DNA of 64,000 nucleotides from Blasia pusilla (lineage: Eukaryota > Marchantiophyta > Marchantiopsida > Blasiales), in NCBI GenBank assembly GCA_050084515.1, contig CM114271.1, positions 57,288,001 through 57,352,000 on the forward strand. Reading direction: 5' to 3'. Positions 23,389 to 32,892 of this stretch are shown piece after piece. The stretch's first letter is position 1. Every line of letters starts with the position of its first letter. Below the pieces are notes generated by a model, which was given only the letters and a program-made list of their open reading frames with translations, was not told the origin of the DNA and ran no database searches. The position numbers were made by a program, and so were the translations under genes.

Positions 23389-23945
23389 GGACGTTCCCCA
23401 TATACTCATAACATGCGGCGGCGGCGAAGTTGGTAGATATGCCAGCTCGACCGGCCATAGAGCGAGCAGTGGTGACACATGGAGTAGTGTTACTGGATAA
23501 CCGAGCTGGAATATTTCGCTTGGTTAGTTTGACGGGGACAGTATACCACCCGCAGCGCGTCCTACTTGATTCGGGAGCACAACCCTTGATGTTAGGGGAG
23601 GCCGCGTGTTTAGAGTTGGGGTTATGGAAGGCCGACATTGAGCCTTGTCCATTTCAGATACATACCTCGATTGGGGGCATATCACCCACTCAGTATATGA
23701 CTCGACAGGAGATAGTTGTCAGATTCCAGCCAGAGCATGCGACGGATAGTGCTATGGTGCGCATACGTGCGATTACGACACTAGCTGAGTCGTACGATGT
23801 GTTGGTGGGGAGTACAATGTTATATCCACTAGGATTCATCCTTGACTTCGGGGAGGAGACCATTGCTTATCGGCCAAGATGGCGGTCAGGTGACGGCCAG
23901 ATGAGTCAGTTATCCGTGCAGTTTGCGGGACGAGGTGGTCGATGA
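23388..23945 (+). pseudogene. Copy A retroviral-type aspartic protease
   Basis: The catalytic signature is RVLLDSGAQPLMLG (Asp-Ser-Gly), followed by a hydrophobic ILDFGEETIAYRP strand and a DVLVGSTMLYPLGF block equivalent to the usual (I/V)LG-x-D/N flap-end motif. The enzyme would cleave the Gag-Pol polyprotein. It reads open for 171 codons (23430-23945) and is closed by TGA where copy B has TCA (GGRS), so the ancestral frame ran on into a linker and the methyltransferase. This supports a single PR-DNMT-RT polyprotein. Confidence 0.78.
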
Positions 23946-24270
23946 CGAGGCGAGTCTATGACCACGTTGGCAGCTTTCACAGGTAGTGTTAGCTGGCCAG
24001 GAGAGTTGTTGGAGGGGAACGCACATGCGGAGGATGTCCCAGTAGCAGATAGTCCCACGGAGAGACATGCCATGGGGGTATCTCTTCCCATGTTGGCGAG
24101 GCCTCTTCACCATTGTGGGGTACGACTCGAGAGCTACAGAGGAGTGCCGACGACCTCGTGAGGCAGGCGTGGAGTCATGTTTTTATCCCAGAGCAGCGAG
24201 AGTCACGTGGCAATCGGGCTCTTGGAGTGGAGAAGTTGACCCCACTGGATACCACACCTGTTGAGTAGCA
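23946..24270 (+). other. Copy A PR-to-DNMT linker
   Basis: In copy B the equivalent stretch (33395-33637) is one open frame continuous with protease (TTLAAFTGSVSWPGELLEGN ... ELQRSVDDLVRQAWSH). In copy A it is split by small indels. No domain is recognised. Confidence 0.5.
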
Positions 24271-24271
24271 G

Positions 24272-25270
24272 TGCCTAGAGGAGGGTGTTAGGGTGTTAGA
24301 TCTCTTCGGAGGGATTAGCACCGGATTAGCTGCACTATTACAGGCGGGCATACGGGTGCATCTGTATCTTTATGTGGAGAGAGATGAGACCGCGCGGCGA
24401 GTATCATTACGTCAAGTGGCGAGATTGGTCGAGAGGTATCATGAGTTGTTTCCGGTATCTACAGTACGGGGATATCAGCATACGCTACCCGCCGACATCT
24501 TTTTGGTGGGGGCGCAGGATCTGGATAGAGTTGGCACCATTCATTTGGTGATTGCTGGATGGCCATGTCAAGGTCATTCATCAGGTGGCGGAGGATTTGG
24601 ATTGCAGGATCCGAGGTAAGGGATGTTTTGGGAGATGCTGCGAGTAGTACGACACTTGCAAGAGAGTCAGATATGTTCTCCAGCGTACATTTTGGAGAAC
24701 GTGCCGTTCTTGGGAGACACTCGTACATGCGTGATGACGAGTGTACATCAGGTGAGGTCCTGGTTGGGACTTGCTGTGTTGTTAGATGCAGCGAGAGTTG
24801 GGTCACGTGCCCATCCTCCATTTGACTATGGTGGACGAATCTGATACCATCAAAGGTACTGATTCGAGCATACGGTGGAGTCCAGAGAGCACCACATCTC
24901 ACAGTGGATGCTATTTTGGGCTCATAGCGTCCATCTCAGGTTGTGACACGGGATGATAGACCACCATTGGCCATGGCCCATAGGGTGGGGGAGTTGAGGG
25001 CACCTTACCTACGTTGGTGAGCTTCCCAACATCCCATGCCTTTCGTCAGGGAGGGCTAGACATGATTTGGGATGAGGTGATTGGAGCATTGGAGGAGCCT
25101 ACAACAGATCAGTGCGAGCGCGCCATGGGGTTCACAACCGGTACTACAGGCGGTGCCAAGGATGACTGAGGCATCTTGGAGACAGGTGTTGGGGCAGGCG
25201 ATGGACCTCAATTGTCTCACATGGATAGTCAGCCTAGGTATGGCTGAGCAAAGACGGATGCGAGTGTCAT
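24272..25270 (+). pseudogene. Copy A C5-cytosine DNA methyltransferase domain within pol
   Basis: Motif I is VLDLFGGISTGLAALLQAG (24293 on), with an acidic SAM-contact motif II, YVERDETAR. Motif IV is GWPCQGHS with catalytic Cys at 24566-24568, followed by GFGLQDPR. Motif VI is ILENVP (24692-24706). Motif VIII is frameshifted here; in copy B it is GHRPRLWWTNL. Next come SFPTSHAFRQGGLDMIWDE, motif IX (CERAMGFTTGTT, about 25120) and motif X (RQVLGQAMDLNCLTWI, about 25180-25230). The order is that of dcm/DNMT-type enzymes, which transfer methyl from SAM to cytosine C5. A TAA (24617-24619), a 2-nt insertion near 24825 and a frame change between motifs IX and X break the gene. It sits between protease and RT on the pol strand, so it is part of the element, not a host gene. 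Confidence 0.88.
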
Positions 25271-25539
25271 CCATGCCATCATGTCCACGAGTTGGACCAT
25301 TGCCTAGAGGGTCTGTATAGGCATTGGCTGGGGGCGAGACAAGGAGAGATAGGCACCCATGGACTTCCTGGGACGTCGTTCGAGCAGAGAGTGCAAAGGC
25401 AGCTAGAGTAGCACATGTTCATTTTTCAGATGTGGAGCATGGTGTAGGAGGTCAGAGTGGAGTGGCTGCTGCGGAGGTGGCTAGGGTTGCTACATAGCAA
25501 CCAAAGCCGGAGGTTGCGTCCTCTCTGAGTGAGGTCACG
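25271..25539 (+). other. Copy A DNMT-to-RT linker
   Basis: Interrupted coding-like sequence between motif X of the methyltransferase and the RT N-terminus. No domain is recognised. Confidence 0.4.
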
Positions 25540-26388
25540 ATGGAGACTTGGGAGCCTGTGATAGGTCTCAAGTTGATAGGAGGAGAGCGACGGCGAGTTC
25601 ATAGGTTTCTGAGAGGGCATGTTAGTTGTTTTGCCTTCAGTATGAGAGACTTCGGTAGGCTGAAGGGTCCCGCGATACGGATTGAGTTGGCTAGTGATAT
25701 GCCGATCTTTCGTCGACCCTACAGGTATTCAAATATGGATCAAACCTTGATTCAGAGAAGGAGTCAGGACTTGTTGGAGGCAAGACTTATGGAGTTATCA
25801 CATGGGGAGTATGCATCTGCCACAGTCATGCCGGCAAAGAAGGATATGTATGGCAATTGGATGGATAGGCGGATGTGTGGAGATTACCGTCCTATCAACC
25901 AACAGACGAGGTCAAATCGGTACGCCATGCCTACTCTTGAGGAGATCTTTGATGCGGTAGGGCATGCAAAGATCTTCAGTACTTTAGATCTCCGTGCTGG
26001 CTATCATCAGCTTCCTATCAGGTTGGAGGACAGGGAGAAGACAACATTTTGGGGGATAGATCGGTTCAGGAGAGATTGCTTGTATCAGTGGTGGTTCTTA
26101 CCATTTGGTTTGAAGAATGCGCCTGCAGAGTTTCAGAGAGTGATGGATAGGATTCTGGCTAGCTTGGATTTTGTAGGATGTTACATAGATAATATTCTTA
26201 TCTTCAGTTCCACGGTTGAGGAGCATGAGCGACACTTGGAGGAGGTGTTTCTGCGATTGCAGTTACATGGACTGAAGTTACATCCAAGCAAGTGCAGATT
26301 CTTTCAGGAGCAGATTGAGTACTTGGGACACACCATATACCCGAGTGGGTTAGGCGTTCAGAAGACGAAGGTAGAGGCTATTGCGTAG
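25540..26388 (+). pseudogene. Copy A Ty3/gypsy reverse transcriptase (catalytic Asp mutated)
   Basis: The frame reads open for 282 codons. Ty3-type RT blocks in order are a PIFRRPYRYS-like entry, DYRPINQQT, the first catalytic block FSTLDLRAGYHQ, FLPFGLKNAPAEFQRVMD, the second active-site block CYIDNILIFS, and FLRLQLHGLKLHPSKC ... EYLGHTI. The normal YxDD is YIDN: the second Asp codon is AAT (26191-26193), one G-to-A change from GAT, which should abolish polymerisation. The ORF ends at a TAG where CAG is expected before the IPRPTDVSRVRAFLG block. A partial, similarly placed RT survives in copy C (minus strand). Confidence 0.9.
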
Positions 26389-27094
26389 ATTCCACGCCCT
26401 ACAGATGTGAGTCGAGTCCGAGCATTTCTTGGCGAACTTCTATCGACGGTATGTCAAGGGTTTTAGTGCGATCGCAAAGTCTTTGACCTTGTTAACGAGA
26501 CTTGATCAGGTTTGGTTATGGGGAGATGATCAAGAGCGAGCATTTCAAGAGCTCAAGGACAAGTTGACGTCCTCACCCATTTTACAGAGACCGGTTAGGG
26601 GTGGCCCATTCCAATTACATACGGATTGGAGCATGTTGGGTCTAGGAGCAGTGCTTACTCAGAGGAATGACGAGGAGAGGGAGTTCGTTGTGGCTTACGC
26701 GAGCCGATCGAACAACATTGCAGAGGCAAAGTACAACTCCTACGAGGGAGAGTGCTTGGCTGCAGTGTGGGCCATGGCACATTTCAGGTGCTATTTATTC
26801 GGAAACCCTTTCACACTTAGCACTGATCATCAGCCGTTGAGGTGGTTGTTGGAGTCCGACAAGCTTACGGGAAAGCTTGCCAGGTGGGCTCTATTACTAC
26901 AGGAGTATGAGTTTGAGGTGGTTTATAGGCCAGGTTGGCTGAACCATGATGCGGATGGGTTGAGTCATAACCCATGTCTGAGTCAGAGAGATGACACAAG
27001 AGCTCGATGGCACGGAGAGAGTGATGAGGAGATGGTGCCCGGTTGGCATGCATCTGCCTATCTTTGTTGGTTGACTATGGCAGGTCAGCCATAG
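26389..27094 (+). pseudogene. Copy A RT thumb/connection and RNase H
   Basis: A short frameshift separates the RT thumb (VSRVRAFLG) from NFYRRYVKGFSAIAKSLT. The RNase H core then reads QLHTDWSMLGLGAVLTQ (first Asp), YNSYEGECLAAVWA (Glu) and LSTDHQPLRWLL (second Asp), with DADGLSHNPC near the end. It would degrade the RNA of the RNA-DNA hybrid. The domain is nearly intact over 221 codons. The tail before integrase (27095-27328) is open but unremarkable (connection region). Confidence 0.85.
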
Positions 27095-28110
27095 GTGATG
27101 ACTCCAGTGGTGGGGTTGGATGATGAGTCTTTGGATCCAGAGGTTAGTGAGGAGGCGATAGGTGGTCGTGATATCCATGACGACGTGGAGGTTGTGGAGT
27201 TCTTGCGCACCGGCGTCATTGCGAGTACAGTGAGTCCTAGGGAGCGGGATCGGATCCTACAGAGAGCCAAGAGGTTCAGGTGGGAGGGGACTCACATTTT
27301 GCGGGTATGGGGAGATGGTAGGATATGAGTGGTACCTCGTCCTTCCCAGCAAGCACGTGTAGTGCGACATGCCCATGAGGAGTTGGGACATTTCGGAGTA
27401 AAGCGTATTTACAGCTTACTCCAAGTTCAGTATTGGTGGCGCGACATGCATATTGGGGTACAGCAGTTTGTGGCCAGATGTATGGTATATGATAGGGTGC
27501 GAGCATCCTTCAATACTCCCACTCCGCAGTTACATCCTTTTTCGATTATGGGTTTAGGTTATCGGTGGAGTTTAGACTTTGCGGGACCTTTGCCATTGAC
27601 GGGGCGTCATCATGCGTACGTGTTGGTCATGGTGGAGCATTTCTCCAAGTGGATAGAGTTGGTGGCACTACCAGACAAGGCAAGCGAGGGAACAACTTAT
27701 GCGTTTCTAGATCGTGTGCTTAGTCACTTTGGTGCACCGGCGGAGGTGTTGACTGACCAGGGTACCGAGTTCAGGGGAGAGTTTCAGGCCTTGTGTGATC
27801 AGGCGCTGATAGATCACTACACCACGTCCAGAGATCATCCTGAGGCGGATGGGTTGGCGAAGAGAGTGGTACAGACAGTGAAGAGAGGATTGCGCAAGTA
27901 TGGCTTGCAGCGGGGACAGTTGAGGGAGTGGGACTTACAGTTGCCATGGTTGGCTATGGGTTATCGCTTTAGTCGGCAGGCATCCTTGGCGTCATTTTCA
28001 CCGTACTTTTTGCTCTTTGGGAGAGAGCCAGATTTACCTGTAGCGATTCGACGAGACATGGCGGAGGTGTTAGATCTTGATGATCAAGATGTGTGAGTAC
28101 AAGCATGTTC
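27095..28110 (+). pseudogene. Copy A integrase (catalytic residues lost)
   Basis: The N-terminal HHCC zinc domain is HAHEELGHFGVKRIYSLL ... VARCMVYD; the last Cys has become Tyr (TAT), while copy C has Y-M-V-C, implying an ancestral C-M-V-C. The core has the first Asp in WSLDFAGPLPL (27575), the second in VLTDQGTEF (27755), and Lys instead of Glu in DGLAKRVVQT (27860-27862, AAG); copy C retains DGLAERVVQT. D-to-E spacing is 34 residues. The downstream part ends LFGREPDLPVAIRRDMAEVL. The enzyme would insert the cDNA into the genome, but this copy should be inactive. Confidence 0.88.
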
Positions 28111-28612
28111 TCAGAGGGCAGAAGTTTTTCGTAGAGTTATGCCTATGGCCTTTGAGAACTTAGCTATTGCCCAACATAGAGATACATTGAGGTACGCGAC
28201 CATTCGTGGAGGAGGTTATTGTCTAGGGATTAGGAGGTTTCATCCTGGAGATTATGTGTATTTACAGCAGGCGGCACCCACGACGCTAGATGTCACTGCA
28301 GGGCGCACGATCCTACGTGTACGCGAGGTATTATCGACCGGAGTCCTCATGTTGGAGGAACGGGATGGTATGGTTTGGAAGGATTATGTGCGCAATTGTG
28401 CGCCATGTCATCTTCCGAACGTAGATGGGATGGTGGATCCGAGCTTGGCAGTGGTACCTGCAGGCTTGAGGTGTATGTGGTGCGGATCTGCGAGGGATGC
28501 AGTCGCCATGTTGGTATGTGATGGTTGTTCTCTAGGGTGGCATATGTCATGTCTGATCCCCCCTCTTGATGTGGTTCCCACGGGACAATGGATATGTCCG
28601 AGATGTGTATAG
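28111..28612 (+). pseudogene. Copy A integrase C-terminal extension with PHD finger
   Basis: A 157-codon open frame (28139-28612). The first part carries a beta-rich, GPY/F-position module (GDYVYLQQAAP, ILRVREVLSTGVLMLEERDG, VWKDYVRNCAPCHLPNVDG). It is followed by a complete C4HC3 PHD zinc finger: CMWC, 11 residues, CDGC, 4 residues, HMSC, 14 residues, CPRC, with the usual Trp before the last pair (GQWICPRC), ending two codons before the stop. PHD fingers read histone H3 tails. Here it occupies the place of the chromodomain in chromoviruses, suggesting a role in choosing integration sites. Copy C keeps the same module in decayed form. Confidence 0.87.
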
Positions 28613-28689
28613 GGTAGTAGGTCATGTCAGAGAGATGTAATGTTTTCTATCTGGAGTTGGGGGGATCCAACTGCCAGCTAGGGGGGCGG

Positions 28690-28826
28690 TTGTGTGATCT
28701 CCATGTATATGTATGAGTTGATTTTTGTACATGTGTGGATCGACCCGTGTGTGGGGAAGATCGGTGTTGTGTGGTGTAGATGTGACCAGCGATGTATGTT
28801 GTGTAGCGATATGTATGCGCACGACA
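28690..28826 (+). repeat. V module following the polypurine tract (copy A)
   Basis: AGGGGGGCGG (28680-28689) is the best polypurine-tract candidate. V follows: TTGTGTGATCTCCATG ... TATGCGCACGACA, 137 bp. It recurs at 29315-29451, 35219-35354 and 50675-50812, and in diverged form on the minus strand at about 57271-57400 and 56562-56680. Two nucleotides (AC) separate it from the next U module. Confidence 0.75.
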
Positions 28827-28828
28827 AC

Positions 28829-29451
28829 TGTCACATCTTAGTAGCCGATAGGCCGAGATCTATCGTGGATAGGGCGTAGGAGTCAGCGGACTATCTTAAG
28901 TGTAACTTTGTCCCATGGTGTCCGATGAGGTTGAGGATAGGTCCATTGTGTCAGGAATGTCGTTTTTGACAACTTTCATGTTGAGGTCTTTTACAGCCGG
29001 GTGACTTGTTGACCAAGTCACCCGCCCCTGGTAACCTGTCTTGCCAAGAGAGTTACCAAGGGGAGGGCTATTTTTAGGGGAAGAGCCTTTTGGCTCTTCC
29101 CAACCCTATATAAGAGAGGAAGATGGCTTTCCTAAGCCATCTTTCTCATGTTGGGCCGTTGGAGCACCTCCCTTGTATGTGTGTGAGATAGGACTGGGGT
29201 ACTAGCGTCCGGATTCCTTGATAGCACAAGGTGGACGAGGCTCGATATGCCGATGTAGATTGAGGAGTGGAGTTTTAGGCCGGGTGTGCCGTTTTTACTA
29301 CTCTTTATTTTTGGTTGTGTGATCTCCATGTATATATATGAGTTGATTTTTGTACATGTGTGGATCGATCCGTGTGTGGGGAAGATAGATGTTGTGTGGT
29401 ATAGATGTGACCAACGATGTACGTTGTGTAGCGATATGTATGCGCACAACA
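28829..29451 (+). repeat. LTR (U-V form) between copies A and B
   Basis: 623 bp, TGTCACATC ... GCGCACAACA, the same layout as the solo LTR at 50194-50812, so best read as the 3' LTR of copy A. It contains a TATA box (TATATAAG, 29107) and four inverted repeats. Copy B's truncated LTR (from CCCTATATAAG at 29452) abuts it without a spacer. Confidence 0.78.
28999..29141 (+). promoter_or_regulatory. LTR promoter: hairpin series and TATA box
   Basis: There are four successive inverted repeats: GGGTGACTTG/CAAGTCACCC (28999-29023), CCCCTGGTAAC/GTTACCAAGGGG (29025-29063), GGGAAGAGCC-TTTT-GGCTCTTCCC (29078-29101) and GATGGCTT/AAGCCATC (29122-29141). TATATAAG at 29107-29114 lies between the third and fourth, so the fourth would be at or near the transcript 5' end. 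The same stems are seen in the LTRs at 18.8, 19.1, 19.9 and 50.4 kb, some with alternative pairings. Confidence 0.65.
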
Positions 29452-29659
29452 CCCTATATAAGAGAGGAAGATGGCTTTCCTAAGCCATCTTTCTCATGTT
29501 GGGCCGTTGGAGCACCTCTCTTGTATGTGTGTGAGATAGGACTAGGGTGCTAGCGTCCAGATTCCTTGATAGCACAGGGTGGACGAGGTTCGATATGTCG
29601 ATGTAGATTAAGGAGTGAAGTTTTAGGCCGGGTGTACCGTTTTTACTACTCTTTATTTT
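29452..29659 (+). repeat. Copy B 5' LTR remnant (truncated U)
   Basis: Starts at CCCTATATAAGAG and runs to TACTCTTTATTTTTAC, matching the 3' half of module U. The U3 part is missing. A CAAC shared by the V end and the bases before the TATA box could have mediated the junction. Confidence 0.72.
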
Positions 29660-30830
29660 TACATGAGAAAGATGTCAAGGGGTTGGTGGGAATTCGTTGT
29701 GTGGAGGTAGGCAAGCAAGTTGCCTTGGTCAGGAGCCCTTGGAGACGCGTGTGCTGCAAGTGTTGGTCATTTTTGTGTTCGGAAGACTGTGGGCGGAAGC
29801 GTTGTCCATTTTTCTCAGAGTTTGCAGGTGCACAGGGATTGAGGACAGTGGCAGAGTGTAGTATGGAGTGGGGCAGCGAGTGCATCGTTGAGAGTAGCGA
29901 GAGTGTCAAGAAAGGTTGCAGAGGCGGAGGCGGCCAGGGTGCAGAGGCATTTAGGTCGCGGACGGGCGGACGGCCCGCATAGACCCACGGGCCAGGTTTT
30001 CCCCCCTCCAAAATGGTAGGACCGAACGTGGTTGGATGGCAACGTGGTAGGACTGAACGTGGTTGGATGGCAACGTGGTAGGGTTCAGGATGTGGTGACC
30101 AGTTTACCAGGGTGGAACTACTTAAATGGTAGAGGCAGGGCAGATGTGGTTGAGAGTCCGGATGCGGTCGAGATCATGTTCACGTGGTCGGACAGGGCGT
30201 ACGTGGTAGGAGTGGAGCCCAACCAGGATGAGTCAGGTTACATGCCGCGTGTGGGGATGGACGGAGAGGTTTGCATGAGATGATGTTTTTGGGCGCGATA
30301 GGGCATTGCGAGAGTTGACGATGGACGGGCAGTGCGCATGATGCCGACAGGTTGTCCGCATCTGTTGACGGGAGGATCGACATGTGGGTCAAGGAGAGTG
30401 TTGTGTTGCGGAGGTTGTCATATCACGTGGAGGAGTGCATGTTGACGGTCCAGCAGGTTGGAGGGCGTGATGAGGTTACGCATTCGAGTCCCTTTTCCCG
30501 CACTTGTCGTGTGTGATTGAGAGTGATGGGTATTGGGTAGTAGCTGGTGCTAGGTGGGTGCAGTGATGGTGACGAGTGTAGATTCTGTTCATGTGTAGCA
30601 TGTTGGTGGATATACGGCAGTTGCCAAATAGGGGTCGTGTGTATGATCCGAGAGAGTGTCGCTACGTTAGGTGAGTCAGTTGGGAGGCTCATGGTGAGCC
30701 TGAGTGTTGAGTGTGCGTGAGGCGGGGTATGTCATCACGGGATTGATGTTAGCATAGGTGAGCTAGTGAGGCGTGTGGGAGACTCTCGGTGAGTATGAGT
30801 GCTTGAGAGGATGAGACAGGGTTTGTCATC
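29660..30830 (+). other. Copy B 5' leader, with a 31-bp tandem duplication
   Basis: Homologous to 20079-21557 but without the C-rich array. At 30015-30076 the unit GGTAGGAC(C/T)GAACGTGG...AACGT is present twice (31 bp each). Confidence 0.6.
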
Positions 30831-32110
30831 ATGGCGTTCTTCCAGTGTTCGGAAGAATGGCGTAGTGCAAGCAGTAGTAGTGGTGTGATACGGAGTGAAG
30901 TGAGATACCAAGGGGTTACCAGTGAGGAGCTACCTCGACATCCATCCGTGGCTGGATTGTCATCACTAGACACTGGGTCTGGTGACAAGATCGCAGACAG
31001 AGACAGTAGTACTTGGCAAAAGATGGACGACATGGGCCATTGAGGCATGCGTCATTTCTCGGGTGCAGTGGGCACCATCGACTTAGATGATTTTATCCAC
31101 GAGTTCAACACGTGGTGCGACTTCCAAGAGATACGGACCCCGACACGGTTCAACCCTTTCATGCCATGGAAGGGGTTGTTCCAGCACTTGGAGGGTCCTC
31201 CGATGGATGACTACATGGAGTTTCGATCACTATATTCAGTAGAGATCGATGCCTAGAGGATGTATTGGGCTCCAGGGTATGTGTGCGCTAGTGGTCGCGA
31301 GGCATATGATGGGATTGTGAGGAGAGAGACCCACACCATCAGCCGGAGACTAGATGGAGAGGAGGGCAGTGAGACAGGCGATGTGGCAGAGACCTCTGGT
31401 GGTAGAGGGCCACCCAACTTCAGCCCCATAGTGGAGTTCTTCCGACAGTTGGGGAAGAGCTACCAAGGCGTACGCACCGACAAGTTGAAGAGTCTACAGG
31501 ATTTTCAACGACGATCGAGTGAGAGTTTGAGAGAGGCATTCACACGCATGAGGAGGCTGATCATTGCTACGTTTGGAGTGACTAAGGCGCACTCAGTCTA
31601 GTATTGGTATGGGATTCTCGACCGAGAATTACGGAGGAGAGTCCGAGATGCGGTGCTGATTCACACAGCGAAGCCCACATTGAAGGTGGTCTTTGAGTTG
31701 TCTAAGCGTATTGAGCTCATTATGAGTGAGGAGCAGGTAGTGACCGCAGGATTTTCTCGAGAGTCCACGAGTCCACGAGCATCGGTGACCCCACAAGTGC
31801 CAGAGCGAGCACCAGTACCACGGGAGCGGGCAAGTGTGCCTAGAGAGCAGGGCGGGTACCGTGAGCCTATGAGGCAATGACCCGTACCGACATATGTTGC
31901 CCAACAGGGACCGATGTGGTCTTGTTGGACGTGTGGAGGGGCCTATAGGTAGAGAGACTGCCCACAGCATGGGAGAGGACCACCTGCACCTCCGATTGCT
32001 CAGAAGCCATAGAGGATGGCCCCACCACAACACTAGTATGACGATTGCCAGAGATATGGTCACACTAGGGATAGATGTTTTGACCTTTGCCTAGGGGCAC
32101 GTCCAGAGGT
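30831..32110 (+). pseudogene. gag: Copy B Gag (decayed, more complete than A)
   Basis: Begins with ATG at 30831 (MAFFQCSEEWRSASSSSG), which marks the family's start codon. TGA at 31041 (CGG in A) and TAG at about 31254 (TGG in A) interrupt it. It keeps the conserved Gag block missing from A (DFQRRSSESLREAFTRMRRL). The Arg/Pro-rich segment (PERAPVPRERASVPREQ) precedes TGA 31878, TAG 31950 and TAG 32010, exactly the positions of A's 22501, 22573 and 22633. The second zinc knuckle has lost its first Cys (YDDC instead of CDHC). Confidence 0.75.
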
Positions 32111-32892
32111 AGGCCGAGGGCCTGGGGGCGGTCGTCCTGGAGGAGGTTGGGGAGTCCTTCCAGGCGTGGTGGTAGAGGACCACCACCAGCCAGAGGAGAT
32201 GGAGCAGGAGCACCAGAGCCAACACTTCTCTCACGCATCGATCAGTTGGAGCAGAGGATTGTTGCCATGACGATGATGCAGCTTAGGGAAGGCACGGAGC
32301 TGCGAGCAACTAGTGTGACTCCAGCTTCTACCTCTTACCGTGACCCGGGTGAGGAACTTGCCAATATGGGATTTATGTGTAGTGCATCCTAGGTTGAGGC
32401 AGCTGCAGTGGTGACTCCGTGTGCTGCGAGAGGCACCGAGCCACCGCGAGGTGGAGTTGAGATTGACCCATGAGAGGGGACCGATGGACAGCAGGCCAGG
32501 GTTCCACAGTCATTCATATTTTCGGAGGCACTACACACACCATCGATGGTGCCTCGACGACCAGATACGCCTACAACGCAGGCACCTACGTCGACTTCAT
32601 GAGGAGTTGGAGTGACAACTCCTATGCCGGATCGAGTGGAGTCAGTGTCGACCATAGTGTTGGAGGTGGCCACTAGAGTGAGTCAGACTCCACTATTTTC
32701 CGCCATAGAGTTGGGGACGTTGGGAGTTGGACCTGTTGAGGTGTTCCGGCTGGCCGCCAGGTTGTGTGAGCGTGGAGAGATGACTGCTTCTTGTTCAGAG
32801 GTAGTTGAGGAGGTGGTGGACTTGCCCTCAGAGCCAGTGCTCAGGATGTCCCCACAGAGTCATGGCATGCGGCGGCGGCGAAGTTGGTAGAT
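32087..32892 (+). pseudogene. Copy B Gag-Pol linker region
   Basis: Matches A 22720-23388, including LLSRIDQLEQRIVAMTMMQL and VEVFRLAARLCERGEMTAS. Broken by indels and stops. Here an Ala/Arg/Gly/Pro-rich stretch (RGTSRGRPRAWGRSS) is open upstream of the helical segment. Confidence 0.5.

Noticed and set aside
24459-24902. 147-codon ORF antisense to the DNMT
   Set aside because: The plus-strand frame carries all C5-MTase motifs; the antisense frame has none.
24272-25270. DNMT region considered as a bacterial restriction-modification gene or contamination
   Set aside because: It is on the pol strand between protease and RT, duplicated in copy B in the same position, and shares the element's decay pattern.
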